Positions 8,077 through 17,271 of a stretch of 64,000 nt of DNA are shown here, piece by piece. Numbering within the stretch: position 1 is the first letter of the stretch; each line of letters starts with the position of its first letter. The notes under the pieces were generated by a model. The model saw nothing but the letters and a program-made list of their open reading frames with translations, was not told the origin of the DNA and did not search any database. Made by a program: the position numbers and the translations under genes. Source of the DNA: Pseudomonadales bacterium (GTDB lineage: Bacteria; Pseudomonadota; Gammaproteobacteria; Pseudomonadales; DC-out160); contig JAHRWA010000065.1 in the NCBI GenBank assembly GCA_019090455.1, forward strand, positions 1 through 64,000, given 5' to 3'.

Positions 8077-8784
8077 ATGCATTATTTTCGAGAAAACGAT
8101 GAATTGATCGAAATAAAAAAACTGGGTGAGAGCCTCGTCGCAGAAGTGTTTATGGAGAAATCCGAAGAATCTTTGCAATTGTATTTGGTCAAGAAGGTTC
8201 GCTCTGAATTTGTGTCAATGGGTGCTAAGGAACATATTGAACAACAACAAATGGTCCTTCGTCAATTGAACATCGAAAACGTGACGATCCCCGAAGTGAG
8301 GTATCATAAGAATCAATCTTTAGAATTACGGCAGGTCTTTCACAAGGGGCAGTTACTCAGAGCTTGGTTAAATGAAAGATGGTTAACGGAAAAAGGGTTA
8401 AACGATAAATGCTCTACTGAAAATAATAAACCCGACATCACCACTGTACTTGAAATCGGAATTGCGTTAGCGGAAAGTATCGCCTTAAGGCATAAAGCGG
8501 CTTATATTCATCGGGCCATAAAACCGAATAATATTGTCATCCAAAAAAATCCAATTCGTATTCAATTGCTGGATGATGTGAGAATTCTCGATGAGATTCA
8601 GGTCAGTCAACTGATACAGAATAGGCAATATCAACGAGAAACACTGCCCTATGTTGCGCCTGAGCAAACGGGGCGGGTCCGAGTGGGTATCGATTATCCT
8701 TGTGATTTGTATTCCATTGGTATCGTGCTGTATGAATGCTTACCGGGGCACCCCCCCCTTTTTTACCTCGGAAGATGCCGATAG
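8077..8784 (+). pseudogene. Fragment: Ser/Thr protein kinase N-lobe and catalytic loop
   Basis: The reading frame has the kinase catalytic-loop region as AYIHRAIKPNNI, where the catalytic Asp of HRDIKPNN is Ala (codon GCC at 8515-8517), and the DFG position reads LLDDVRI. The activation segment YVAPEQTGRVRVGIDYPCDLYSIGIVLYE is recognisable. The frame then breaks at the C8T6 tract, just after GHPP, so the C-lobe is missing. Confidence 0.8.
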
Positions 8785-9402
8785 ATTGTCATACTGGCGA
8801 GATAGGATTCAAAACGCAGTGGGTAACAGTGGTCAGCTACTGGTGGAATTGGTCTCGGAGCTTGAGTTGATTATTGGCTCTCAACCTGAAGTTTTGCCTC
8901 TGCCACTGCTAGAGTCACAAAATCGATTCAAGGATGTGTTTTCCCGTTTTCTTGCGTGTTTGACCAGTGCAGAGCATCCTTGGTTTTATTTATGGACGAT
9001 TTACAGTGGTGTGATCAGGCGAGCTTCGATTTGTTGGAATTGATTTGTTCTCAGCCTCAGGCTTTCCCTCACCTACTGATTATCGGTGCATATCGTAATA
9101 ATGAGGTAGACGAAAATCATCGTGTGATAACAATGGAAAATGCAATTGTCGTAACCCCTCAGCCGTTGCTGAAAATCCAATTGACTTCACTTGACCGCAG
9201 CGTGACTAATCTGATGGTGTCTTATATCTTTGGCTTGCCCGAGCAGAAGACGGAAAGTTTAGTGGATATCATTTATGCCTTCTCTGCGGGAAATCCCTTA
9301 TATATAACGCAAAGCCTGTATTGGTTGCATCATAATAAAGGTATTTCTTTGTCGAAGGAAGGTGTCTGGTCGTGGGACTCGACTGAACTCATGAAATTGT
9401 AA
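8759..9402 (+). pseudogene. Fragment: ATPase domain without Walker A
   Basis: After the C8T6 tract the next frame reads FFTSEDADRLSYWRDRI and on into LVELVSELELIIGSQP and QNRFKDVF, which in the family lies well downstream of the P-loop, so the Walker A segment has been deleted. A further frameshift near 8985 restores LVLFMDDLQWCDQASFDLLE, the Walker B region. The frame ends at a TAA at about 9400 (LMKL then stop), with family-like sequence (LPNSVLALTG) continuing after it. Confidence 0.75.
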
Positions 9403-9440
9403 TTACCTAATAGTGTACTTGCGCTAACGGGTTTAGTTTT

Positions 9441-10789
9441 TTTCATGACCAAATTCAAGCTGCTGCTGCAGATTTTTTAAGTCCCGAGAAAAAGAAACAA
9501 GTTCATCAGAAAATAGCACGTGCTTTTATTATTCAAGTGAGAGAAAAGGAAGGGGGGGGGAAGTCGGTGACAAACTCAATGCTTGCGACAAGGCTAAGAC
9601 TGAAGAGAACCTTAATGCGAGTCGCCGTTTTATTGTCGCGCGTTTATTTTCCATAGTAGAGCATTTGGCTCTTGGGCGTACGGATGAGGCGACCAGTGAA
9701 GCGAGATTCGAGGAGGCGCAATTTAATTATCGAGCCGGCGTCCCCGCAATGGATGCGTTGGGATTGAAGGAGAGCGATTATTATTTCAGCCAAAGTGCAG
9801 TGCTGTGTACGATAGATAGATGGGCGACTCACTATGATTTTATGTTTGAGCTTTATAAGAAATTTGCCAGATCAGCGTTAATGAAGGGTGATCAAGAACG
9901 GTCGAACGATATTGTGACCATTGCGATTAAGCATGCGGAAACGGGTTTGGATCGGGCCGAGTGCTTGTAGGAACAAACCGTGGCGGCCGCTTCTAGTGGC
10001 GATTTGCTGGGTAGTATCGGTTTAGCTCGTCAATCTTTAATGTTAATTGGTCGGCCTATTCCTGACACAGAAGAAGAGATTCAGCATGAAATCCAAGATC
10101 TACTGGGTTCATTTTATGGTAATGGCAGAGATATTTTTAAGGAAATTATTGCAGCGAAGGAAATTGAACGTCGGGAAGACGTTCTTGCGTTGCATCTAGC
10201 TTCAGAAATATTGACATGTACTTACGCGACAGGGCAAATGACACTGCTCACGTTGATGGCCTGTCGTACTATTGATATAGCGGTAAAGAAGGGGGTTGAT
10301 GACAATACCTGCTTCGGCCTGGCTCTAATGGCTTTGTATTATTCTATGGCTGAGGATTACCCGCGCATGAGTGCCTACGAAGATGCCATGTTCGCAATGG
10401 TTGAGCGTTACCCTGATAGTTTTGGGGCGGTTCGCGGACTCGCTGCTAGTTTGTTTTTGACGTTACATTCAAAACATTCCGTGGATTATTTGTTGGATAT
10501 TTGCCAGAAAGTTCAGCATACCTGTATCAAGTGCGGCGAAATATCCTACGTAGGTAATATGGGATTTGTCGCACTTTGGTTCGAAATCACGAAATGTAAT
10601 GATCTCTCAGATATACGAGAACAAACAGATAAACTGCTGCAATATGGGAAGCAGTACAATCTTGCCTTAACGACTAGTGCTACTGCTGCGATTGAGATTA
10701 GCCTCGACCCTCTATGGTAAGGTCGCGACGGAGGACTTGATAAAACCATCATTGATCTGGAAATTGCTAGATGGAAAGAAGAACAAGTA
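9441..10789 (+). pseudogene. Fragment: helical repeat region of the kinase
   Basis: FHDQIQAAAADFLS at 9441 resumes the family sequence after a deletion. The frame shifts at the G9 tract, then continues NASRRFIVARLFSIVEHLALG and the long alpha-helical region. In-frame stops at about 9968 (ECL stop EQTVAAAS) and 10718 (DPLW stop GRDGG) interrupt an otherwise continuous frame. Confidence 0.75.
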
Positions 10790-11735
10790 TTGCCATTATT
10801 TAGCTATTTTACCTTTAGCGGTATGGTTGCTTTTTATGATCATCGGTTCTCAGAAGCCAAAGCGTTTTTAGATGAGGCAGGAATTTATGTACTGGGAGCA
10901 ATGAATTCAATTGCTTACCAAGATGCGATAGATGTCGCCAATAGCGCGCAGTATGGATTTTTGGAAGCGTATCTGACGGAAAGTTTATTCTTATATTTGA
11001 ACAATGAAAGACATCATTCAAGTGTCTTTTATTTGCGGAGTGCCATCGAACGTTATCATCAATGCGGTGCTCATGACAAAGTACGTCAATTAACTGATAG
11101 GTTGTCAGTCCTTGAACATAAAAATGAACAGTATCCTATAAGCGTTAATCCTTCAGAAGTTGCGCAAAAACGGGATGTTAAATACCTATTTGAAGCAGTG
11201 AATGCGATAGCGAGTGAATTAGATTTTAATGAATTGCTGAGTATCATTGTTAAATCGGTTATGGCGCGGTTGGGGGCAAAAAGAGGATATTTGTTGATTG
11301 TTGATAAGAGTGAATTGGTGCCGCACATTGTGGGTATCAAGAAAGAAGAAGTGTCGGTGGTGTTTAGGAATGACGCTGAATTTTCAGTATCGAAATTAAG
11401 TATGGCAATAGCGCGATATGTGTTGAATTCGAAACAGATATTAATTTTGAATAATGCTAGCGATGCGAGTGAATTTGTTTCTGATCCGACGGTGAAAGGT
11501 GAGGCTTTACGATCAATTCTGTGTCTTCCCATTATCAAGAAAACGGAAGTTCTTGGTGTGCTGTATTTAGAAAACAGTTTGATTAAGTCAGAATTTAAAC
11601 CGGAGGAAGTTGAACTGGCGAGTTTGCTAACGGCACAAGCTGCTATAGCGCTACAAAATTCTAAATTGATTAATGAACTACAAACGGCGGAAAAAGTCAC
11701 GCGGGCTAATCAGTTGCAATTCAGTTGCAATTGCA
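10790..11735 (+). pseudogene. Fragment: GAF domain of the kinase
   Basis: After more helical sequence, a GAF domain spans roughly 11170-11660: LFEAVNAIASELDFNELLSIIVKSV, GYLLIVDK, SILCLPIIKKTEVLGVLYLEN and LLTAQAAIALQN are typical landmarks. The frame is thrown out at 11711-11732 by an exact tandem copy of CAGTTGCAATT. Removing one copy reads ANQLQLQSVLDGC straight into the PAS domain. Confidence 0.8.
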
Positions 11736-12921
11736 GTCTGTGTTGGATGGTTGCAAAATATTCGCGGGATTGTTGTCGGTGGATGGACGTATTCTTTTCC
11801 TGAATGCCACTGTGTTAGCGGAAACCGACGTATCGCGAGAGGAAGTGTTGGATATACCCTTTCAGGAAGCTTTTTGGTGGTCTTACTCCTCGTCGCTGCA
11901 AAAACAGGTTCTAGAAGTTATAGAGTCAGCAGCTAAAGGGATTTCCTCTCGACATGAATACAAGGTTCGTTTCGGGTTGGAAAGGGATAGGATGATAGAA
12001 TTTTTTATGGAGCCTATATTCGATGTTGGGGGTGAAGTACAATTTCTGGTACCCACGGCCATCGATATCACCGCTCGATTAGAAAATGAAAAGAATTTGA
12101 TTTTTTATAGCGAGAAAATGGAAAAATTAGTTGAGGAACGTACGAAAGAGTTAGAGCTAAAACAATTGGAGCTAGCACATGTGGGTAGACTAGCGTCCTT
12201 AGGTGAGATGGCGACTGGTGTCGCACCCGAGTTGGGACAACCTTTGCAAATTATTAAAACGGCTGCGAGTATTATTTGCAATGAAATCGCCAACGATTCC
12301 TTTGTCCCTAGTGAAATAATTCCGATAGCAAAAGATATCTCTGAACATGTGGATAAGGCGGCTTTTATTATAAAGAACATGCGTACTTATGCCCGTAATG
12401 ACGATGCTCAGGAATCGGAATCCATTGATGTGTCTATTCCTTTTCAAGAATGTTTAGCTTTTTTTAATGCACAGTTTTATCAACATCAAATTGCGTTGAC
12501 TCTCGACATTGCGCCAAATCTACCACTCGTTGGCGTTAACCCACAAAAATTGCAACAAATTGCCGTCAATTTACTGAATAATGCGCGGTATGCGGTGGAT
12601 TTGAGAAAGTCGCAAGAAGGGAGGGGTTATGAAAAGGAAATAAAGGTGAAAATCATAGCCAATTTATCGGATGAAGAATCCAAGGAAGGATATGTTATTT
12701 TAAGCGTAGAGGATAATGGTACTGGGATGAGTGATGAGGTTCGCCAGCGTTGTTTGGAGCCATTTTATACCACTAAGAACCCAGGAGATGGTACCGGTCT
12801 CGGTTTGTCGATCAAAAATCGCATTATGAATGAATTCGAATTTCGATTTGAAATTATCAGTGAGTTAGGCAAAGGTAGCACCTTCAAAGTACTCATGCCC
12901 ATCGCATTGGATGCTGAGTGA
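11725..12921 (+). pseudogene. Fragment: PAS and histidine-kinase module, phospho-acceptor lost
   Basis: This frame is open for 398 codons: a PAS domain, a coiled coil (EKMEKLVEERTKELELKQLEL), then HisKA and HATPase. The H-box reads GVAPELGQPL instead of GVAHELNQPL; the CCC codon at 12226-12228 replaces the phospho-acceptor His. The N-box (QQIAVNLLNNARYAVD), G1 (VEDNGTGM) and G2 (GDGTGLGLSI) are preserved. It lacks an evident start of its own. At most it would be an ATP-binding module unable to autophosphorylate. Confidence 0.8.
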
Positions 12922-13089
12922 CAAAAGACAGCAGGCAACTGAATCTGGAGGGAATGACCAAGATTGAGTGCCTATGGAGCTAGTGGTTTCCGAAAATAGG
13001 AAGTTGTAAAATTGGAAAGATTTAGATATAAAAGTTATACAGTGATGGATAAAACTGCTGTACGTATAGCTAAGAAGAAATAGGGAGTG

Positions 13090-15042
13090 ATGGACGTGTT
13101 GGCCGATTTACGTGTTTTGATAGTAGATGATGAAGTAAAAATAACAGAGCTCATGTCTTTTGCGCTAAGACACCTTTCTTATGAAATAACGACAGCTTCT
13201 TCTGCGGCTCAAGCGTTGTTGGTTATGGAGCAAGAGCCCATCAATATCTTGGTTACCGATATTCGTATGCCAGAAATGGATGGTTTGGAATTAAGCCGTG
13301 AAGTGATGAAACGGTTTTCTGATATTCAGATTATTATCATTTCTGCTCATGGCGATGTGAATAGTGCGGTAGAAGCATTAAAGTTTGGTGCGGTAGATTT
13401 TCTGTTAAAACCCGTGGACCCGAAGGTATTACAGCTATCGATCAATTCCGCAGCGGAGAAGTGGCGACTACGCTATGAATTGCAAGTTGCATATCGACAG
13501 CTGGAGGAAGAGAAGGAATTCTTGGCCGTGACATTACGCAGCATTGGAGACGGCGTCATTGCGACGGACCTAGATGGCCGAGTAACGATGATTAATAAGT
13601 TGGCTGTTGCTCTTACCGGATGGGAGGTGAAGGATGCCGTTGGCACGTTATTAACCGATGTGTTTTATATCATTAACGAGAAAACCCGCATGGTGTGTGA
13701 AAACCCGGTGGCGAAGGTGCTGGAAACGGGAAGGATAATAGGATTGGCGAATCACACCGCATTGATTGCAAAGAATGGAGCGGAGATCAGCATTGCGGAT
13801 AGTGCCGCACCCATACGTGATAGCCAAAACAATGTGATAGGAACTGTACTCGTTTTTCGTGATGTGACCGTAGAGAATAAAGCGAATGCTGAGTTGGCGA
13901 AAACAAAAAAACTGGAGTCTGTGGGTGTTTTAGCGGGTGGAATAGCCCATGATTTTAATAATATACTCACGGGAATCATGGCCAATGTGGATATAAGCCG
14001 AGGAATAATCGGTACGGAGCATGAAGCTTATCGTTATCTTTCTTCAGCTGATAAAGCAACGAAACGGGCTGCGAAGTTAACTCAGCAGTTACTGACTTTT
14101 TCTAAAGGTGGCGTGCCGATTTTTGAGGTGTCATCTGTTTACGATATTGTACAAGAGTCGGCTGACTTTACCCTGACAGGATCGAATATCGCTTGTCGAA
14201 TCGATCGCGATACAGAGCTATGGGCTACTGAATGTGATAAAGGTCAGATTGGTCAGGTTGTTCAGAATATTGTGTTGAATGCGAGGCAAGGGATGCCTGA
14301 AGGCGGCACTATTCACGTTTTATGTGAAAACTACGTTAAACAGGCGAATGTCCAATCGGAGAATCCCCTTGCTGCAGGAAATTATATCCGCATTCGGATA
14401 GCTGATGAAGGTGTGGGTATTCACGCTGATTTAATCGAAAAAATATTCGATCCCTATTTTACCACCAAACAAGAGGGTAGTGGCTTGGGAATGGCTATTA
14501 CTCATTCGATAATTACCAAGCATCAAGGTTATATAAAGTGTGAATCCACGCCTGGAGAAGGAGCGACCTTTACCTTTTACCTACCCGCAACATCCAAGTC
14601 TGCTGAAGACAATAATCAAGCGGACGTGACACACAAGGGAAGTGGTAAAATATTGGTGATGGATGATGAAGAGCCTGTTAGGGAAGTGACGCAAAGCATA
14701 TTGGAATATATGGGGTACGAAGTGTTGCTGGCCAAAGATGGTGAGGAAGCGATAGAGATATATCGGCAGTGCATGCTTGAATCTAACCCGGTGAATGCCG
14801 TTATCATGGATATGACCATACCCGGAGGCATGGGGGGGAAAGAGACGATGCAAGCATTGTTAGATATCGATCCACAAGTAAAAGGTGTCGTCTCGAGTGG
14901 CTACTCAAATGACCCGGTATTGGCAAACTACAGCGATTATGGTTTTGCCGGTTTTTTATTAAAACCCTATATGAAGGCAGATCTGGCCGCAGCACTCTCT
15001 AATGCTCTCATTACGCCCCAAAACCCTACCGAACAGGAATAA
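13090..15042 (+). CDS. Hybrid response regulator/histidine kinase
   Basis: The protein (about 650 residues) has a receiver domain (phospho-acceptor Asp57 in TDIRMPEMDG), a PAS domain (about 145-265), HisKA with the phospho-acceptor His near 287 (GGIAHDFNNILTG), HATPase with QNIVLNARQGMPEGG and EGSGLGMAI, and a C-terminal receiver (ILVMDDEEPV, acceptor in VIMDMTIPGG). All key residues look intact. It has no membrane segments, so it should receive signals in the cytosol, probably from a partner. The upstream partner is the decayed kinase, 165 bases away. GTG at 13087 and ATG at 13090 are both possible starts. Confidence 0.9.
   Translation: MDVLADLRVLIVDDEVKITELMSFALRHLSYEITTASSAAQALLVMEQEPINILVTDIRMPEMDGLELSREVMKRFSDIQIIIISAHGDVNSAVEALKFGAVDFLLKPVDPKVLQLSINSAAEKWRLRYELQVAYRQLEEEKEFLAVTLRSIGDGVIATDLDGRVTMINKLAVALTGWEVKDAVGTLLTDVFYIINEKTRMVCENPVAKVLETGRIIGLANHTALIAKNGAEISIADSAAPIRDSQNNVIGTVLVFRDVTVENKANAELAKTKKLESVGVLAGGIAHDFNNILTGIMANVDISRGIIGTEHEAYRYLSSADKATKRAAKLTQQLLTFSKGGVPIFEVSSVYDIVQESADFTLTGSNIACRIDRDTELWATECDKGQIGQVVQNIVLNARQGMPEGGTIHVLCENYVKQANVQSENPLAAGNYIRIRIADEGVGIHADLIEKIFDPYFTTKQEGSGLGMAITHSIITKHQGYIKCESTPGEGATFTFYLPATSKSAEDNNQADVTHKGSGKILVMDDEEPVREVTQSILEYMGYEVLLAKDGEEAIEIYRQCMLESNPVNAVIMDMTIPGGMGGKETMQALLDIDPQVKGVVSSGYSNDPVLANYSDYGFAGFLLKPYMKADLAAALSNALITPQNPTEQE
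15026..15042 (+). repeat. Left copy of an exact 17-bp direct repeat
   Basis: CTACCGAACAGGAATAA forms the last codons and stop of the hybrid kinase gene (Pro-Thr-Glu-Gln-Glu, stop). The same 17 bases recur in the same orientation at 17255-17271, bracketing three genes. Confidence 0.85.
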
Positions 15043-15242
15043 CCCCCTTTTTATCCTAAAAATTCCATACCCTGTCATTTTTAAGATCATCGATGTCAGC
15101 GTTTATGTTCGCGTTTTACGCACCTCTCAGCCCCGATAACACAGCAAGAAATATCAAAAATTAATGCCTCGATATCGATAGATTAGCACCTGAATCAACA
15201 CGCATTCTAATGTACGACTAATCACAAGATACAGAGGCAATA

Positions 15243-15572
15243 ATGAACAAACCCATTTTCCTACTTATTGAAGCAACCGCAAATCCAGAGTTTGAGTTTG
15301 AACGACAACATTATTTACAGAATGCTGCGCCAATCACGGCACGCTTTGGCGGTACCCATGTCGCTGGCTATTCTGTAGAGAAGGTCTTAGAGGAAACCTT
15401 AGAGGAAACCATCGAGGGTGAACAATCTCCAGACGTCTTCGTCGTTATGTCATTTCCCGATCGCAATAAAATCTCAGCGCTTTTTTGTGATGATCAATAC
15501 AAAGCGCTTGTACCCTTTCGAGATAAGGGGTTCCAACATATCCGATATTCCATTTGCAATGAATTAGTTTAG
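15243..15572 (+). CDS. DUF1330 family protein
   Basis: The 109-residue protein matches DUF1330 (a dimeric ferredoxin-like alpha/beta barrel fold): aromatic N-terminal strand, the GGTHVAGY turn, and VVMSFPDRNKISALFCDDQYKALVPFR towards the end. Its biochemical role is unknown. A short duplication, LEETLEET, sits where family members have a loop. It lies 12 bases before the SRPBCC lipoprotein on the same strand, so the two are probably one transcript. It is a stress or small-molecule-type family by fold, but no substrate can be assigned. Confidence 0.8.
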   Translation: MNKPIFLLIEATANPEFEFERQHYLQNAAPITARFGGTHVAGYSVEKVLEETLEETIEGEQSPDVFVVMSFPDRNKISALFCDDQYKALVPFRDKGFQHIRYSICNELV

Positions 15573-15584
15573 GAGGAATGAGCG

Positions 15585-16190
15585 ATGAAAAAGATTATTA
15601 CACTACTTTGCATGATAGGACTCAGCGCCTGTACTAGCATCGAGCGGGGAAACTCAGCGGACTGGCCGTCGCAATACGCGGAAAAAGCCCGTGATTTTGG
15701 CGAGCTGTATGTGGATCAGTTCACCTCGGCTCCTCAGCGTGCCCACGTCAAAGCGCATTTTGTAGCGGCTCCGGAGCAGGTGTTCGCTCGCATCGGTGAT
15801 CATCGTAACCTACGAGACTGGATCAACGAAATTGATCATCTGGTTGAAGTGGACCATAGTCAGTCCATCACCCCAGGACGCTCTAACGTCGGTACGACTC
15901 GGGTTTGCGATTTCGCTGGCATGAAGCTGACGGAACGCATGCAGTTCTGGGAACCCGGGGTGTCTTATGCCTATACCATTTTGGATGGAGAAGATGCCGT
16001 CGCGACTCAACACCTCGGCGTGTTTACTATTGAAGAGGACGGTGGGGGTGGTAGCATTCTATCCTGGCGGCAGTACTTTGAACCTAAGCCCTGGTCCCTT
16101 AAGGGACACATGATGCCCTTTATTATGCCCGGCATTATGGAGCGCGCTTTGGACAACCTGACGGAAGATTTGGGTGGCTCTGTTCTTTAA
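15585..16190 (+). CDS. SRPBCC-domain lipoprotein
   Basis: The 201-residue product starts with a lipoprotein signal peptide (lipobox LSAC at residues 13-16). From about residue 50 it resembles the SRPBCC/START-like ligand-binding fold: VKAHFVAAPEQVFARIGDHRNLRDWI, then GTTRVCDFAGMKLTERMQFWEPG, and a C-terminal long helix. Such domains bind hydrophobic ligands in the family at large. Here the domain should sit in the envelope. GGAGGAATGAG precedes the ATG, and the gene follows the DUF1330 gene by 12 bases. A hairpin follows the stop. The ligand is unknown. Confidence 0.8.
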   Translation: MKKIITLLCMIGLSACTSIERGNSADWPSQYAEKARDFGELYVDQFTSAPQRAHVKAHFVAAPEQVFARIGDHRNLRDWINEIDHLVEVDHSQSITPGRSNVGTTRVCDFAGMKLTERMQFWEPGVSYAYTILDGEDAVATQHLGVFTIEEDGGGGSILSWRQYFEPKPWSLKGHMMPFIMPGIMERALDNLTEDLGGSVL

Positions 16191-16211
16191 TCCTCACTAA
16201 TGAGCGAATGT

Positions 16212-16247
16212 TCAGTCAACTCACTTTTGTTAACGTGGGTTGACTGA
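16212..16247 (+). terminator. Hairpin after the SRPBCC lipoprotein gene
   Basis: TCAGTCAACTCAC pairs with GTGGGTTGACTGA (13 bp with one G-U pair) around a 10-base loop, 21 bases after the stop. No T-run follows. It is most likely the transcript end of the two-gene unit, but could also affect the AraC-type gene that starts shortly afterwards. Confidence 0.5.
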
Positions 16248-16321
16248 TCATTGGTGATCGCTTGCGAATAGAAATTTAAGAATTATTGATATCAATTGTT
16301 TCAGCGGAGAAAATACAAGCT

Positions 16322-17173
16322 ATGCAACGATTTTTTAAGAGCATCGATTATATTGAAAGAAATCTCTACGAATCGATTTCAATTCACGATGTGGCGAGTG
16401 CATCGCATTATTCTGCTTATCATTTTAGCCGCATGTTTCGCGCCATAACAGGTGAAACGATCAAGGAATATATTCGCAAGCGTAGATTGACCATGGCTGC
16501 TAAACGCTTATTAGAAGAACCCATTGGACTTTTGGATCTTGCCGTAGCCTGTCAATTTGGGAGTCAAGAAGCATTCACGCGGGCCTTTAAGCAATTGTTC
16601 AAGGTGACCCCAGGCCAGTATCGTAAAGCCCATGATCCTTTTCGACTTTTATACCGCGACCAATTTAGTCCGGTAGATTTAGAGCATATTCAGGATGTGA
16701 CTTCGCTAACGCCTAGAATCGAGCAACGCTCAGAAATAAAGGTGGTAGGGGTCGCTAAACAATATACCGAAGACGAACCTGATTACCTCAAATTGTGGGC
16801 AGTATTCAAACCTCTAATTGGTACCATTCCAAATGAGATTCCTGGAAAAGAGGCTATCGGCATTTACGAAAGCTATGAAGATGATGGAGAGAACATCCAT
16901 TTTACCTATATCTGTTGTGTAAAAGTCGATTCCTTTGATGATGTACCGAAGGGAATGATGACACGCACTTTAGAGCCTCAAACCTACGCGGTGTTTAAAC
17001 ACCGTGGCCCCTTATCCAATCTTCAACGAACACTAAAATACATTTGGGGTAGCTGGCTTCCCAAATCGGGCTATGAGTATGCAGCAACACCCGATTTTGA
17101 GCTTTATCCCAATAACTACGCTGCTCAGGAGGAGGAAAGTGTTTTGGAATTATTTATTCCCATTCAGCAGTAG
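16322..17173 (+). CDS. AraC-family regulator with GyrI-like ligand domain
   Basis: The protein (283 residues from the ATG at 16322) has an N-terminal AraC/Rob-type DNA-binding region (IHDVASASHYSAYHFSRMFRAITGETIKEYIRKRRL and a second helix-turn-helix ending FKQLFKVTPGQYRK), then a GyrI-like domain from about residue 115 to the end (PRIEQRSEIKVVGVAKQY, AIGIYESYED, TYAVFKHRGPLSNLQRTLKYIWGSWL, DFELYP). This is the order in Rob-like regulators that sense small hydrophobic molecules. A TTG at 16286 would add 12 residues; the ATG is preferred because it starts at the first conserved helix. It probably regulates the two genes upstream. Confidence 0.85.
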   Translation: MQRFFKSIDYIERNLYESISIHDVASASHYSAYHFSRMFRAITGETIKEYIRKRRLTMAAKRLLEEPIGLLDLAVACQFGSQEAFTRAFKQLFKVTPGQYRKAHDPFRLLYRDQFSPVDLEHIQDVTSLTPRIEQRSEIKVVGVAKQYTEDEPDYLKLWAVFKPLIGTIPNEIPGKEAIGIYESYEDDGENIHFTYICCVKVDSFDDVPKGMMTRTLEPQTYAVFKHRGPLSNLQRTLKYIWGSWLPKSGYEYAATPDFELYPNNYAAQEEESVLELFIPIQQ

Positions 17174-17254
17174 ATGATCATGCTCTGATTTAATAGGCTG
17201 AATCTGATAAGAGATGATGAAGTTAAATCGGAGAAAACATGAGAAAAAAGAAAA

Positions 17255-17271
17255 CTACCGAACAGGAATAA
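17255..17271 (+). repeat. Right copy of the exact 17-bp direct repeat
   Basis: CTACCGAACAGGAATAA is identical to 15026-15042. On the plus strand it ends a vestigial frame reading Thr-Thr-Glu-Gln-Glu and stop, the same frame as the end of the hybrid kinase. The copy also overlaps the 3' end of the converging secreted-protein gene. Confidence 0.85.

Larger units (their letters stand above)
8077..12921 (+). pseudogene. Decayed three-function sensor kinase (Ser/Thr kinase - ATPase - GAF - histidine kinase)
   Basis: Read across several frames this region is one gene of the large trifunctional family: N-terminal Ser/Thr kinase, AAA-type ATPase, long helical repeat region, GAF, PAS, then HisKA/HATPase. 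Intact members are commonly well over 1,500 residues. Visible lesions are a frameshift at C8T6 (8751-8764) with loss of the kinase C-lobe and Walker A, a frameshift near 8985, a TAA at about 9400, a second deletion near 9430, a frameshift at G9 (9552-9560), in-frame TAG at about 9968 and TAA at about 10718, and an 11-bp duplication at 11711-11732. The kinase HRD is HRA and the HisKA histidine is Pro. The start used is the ATG at 8077. The last fragment might still be translated, but without its phosphorylation site. Confidence 0.85.

Noticed and set aside
8751-8764. C8T6 tract as a programmed frameshift in the kinase gene
   Set aside because: The family sequence skips the kinase C-lobe and Walker A at this point, so the tract marks a deletion and not just a frameshift.
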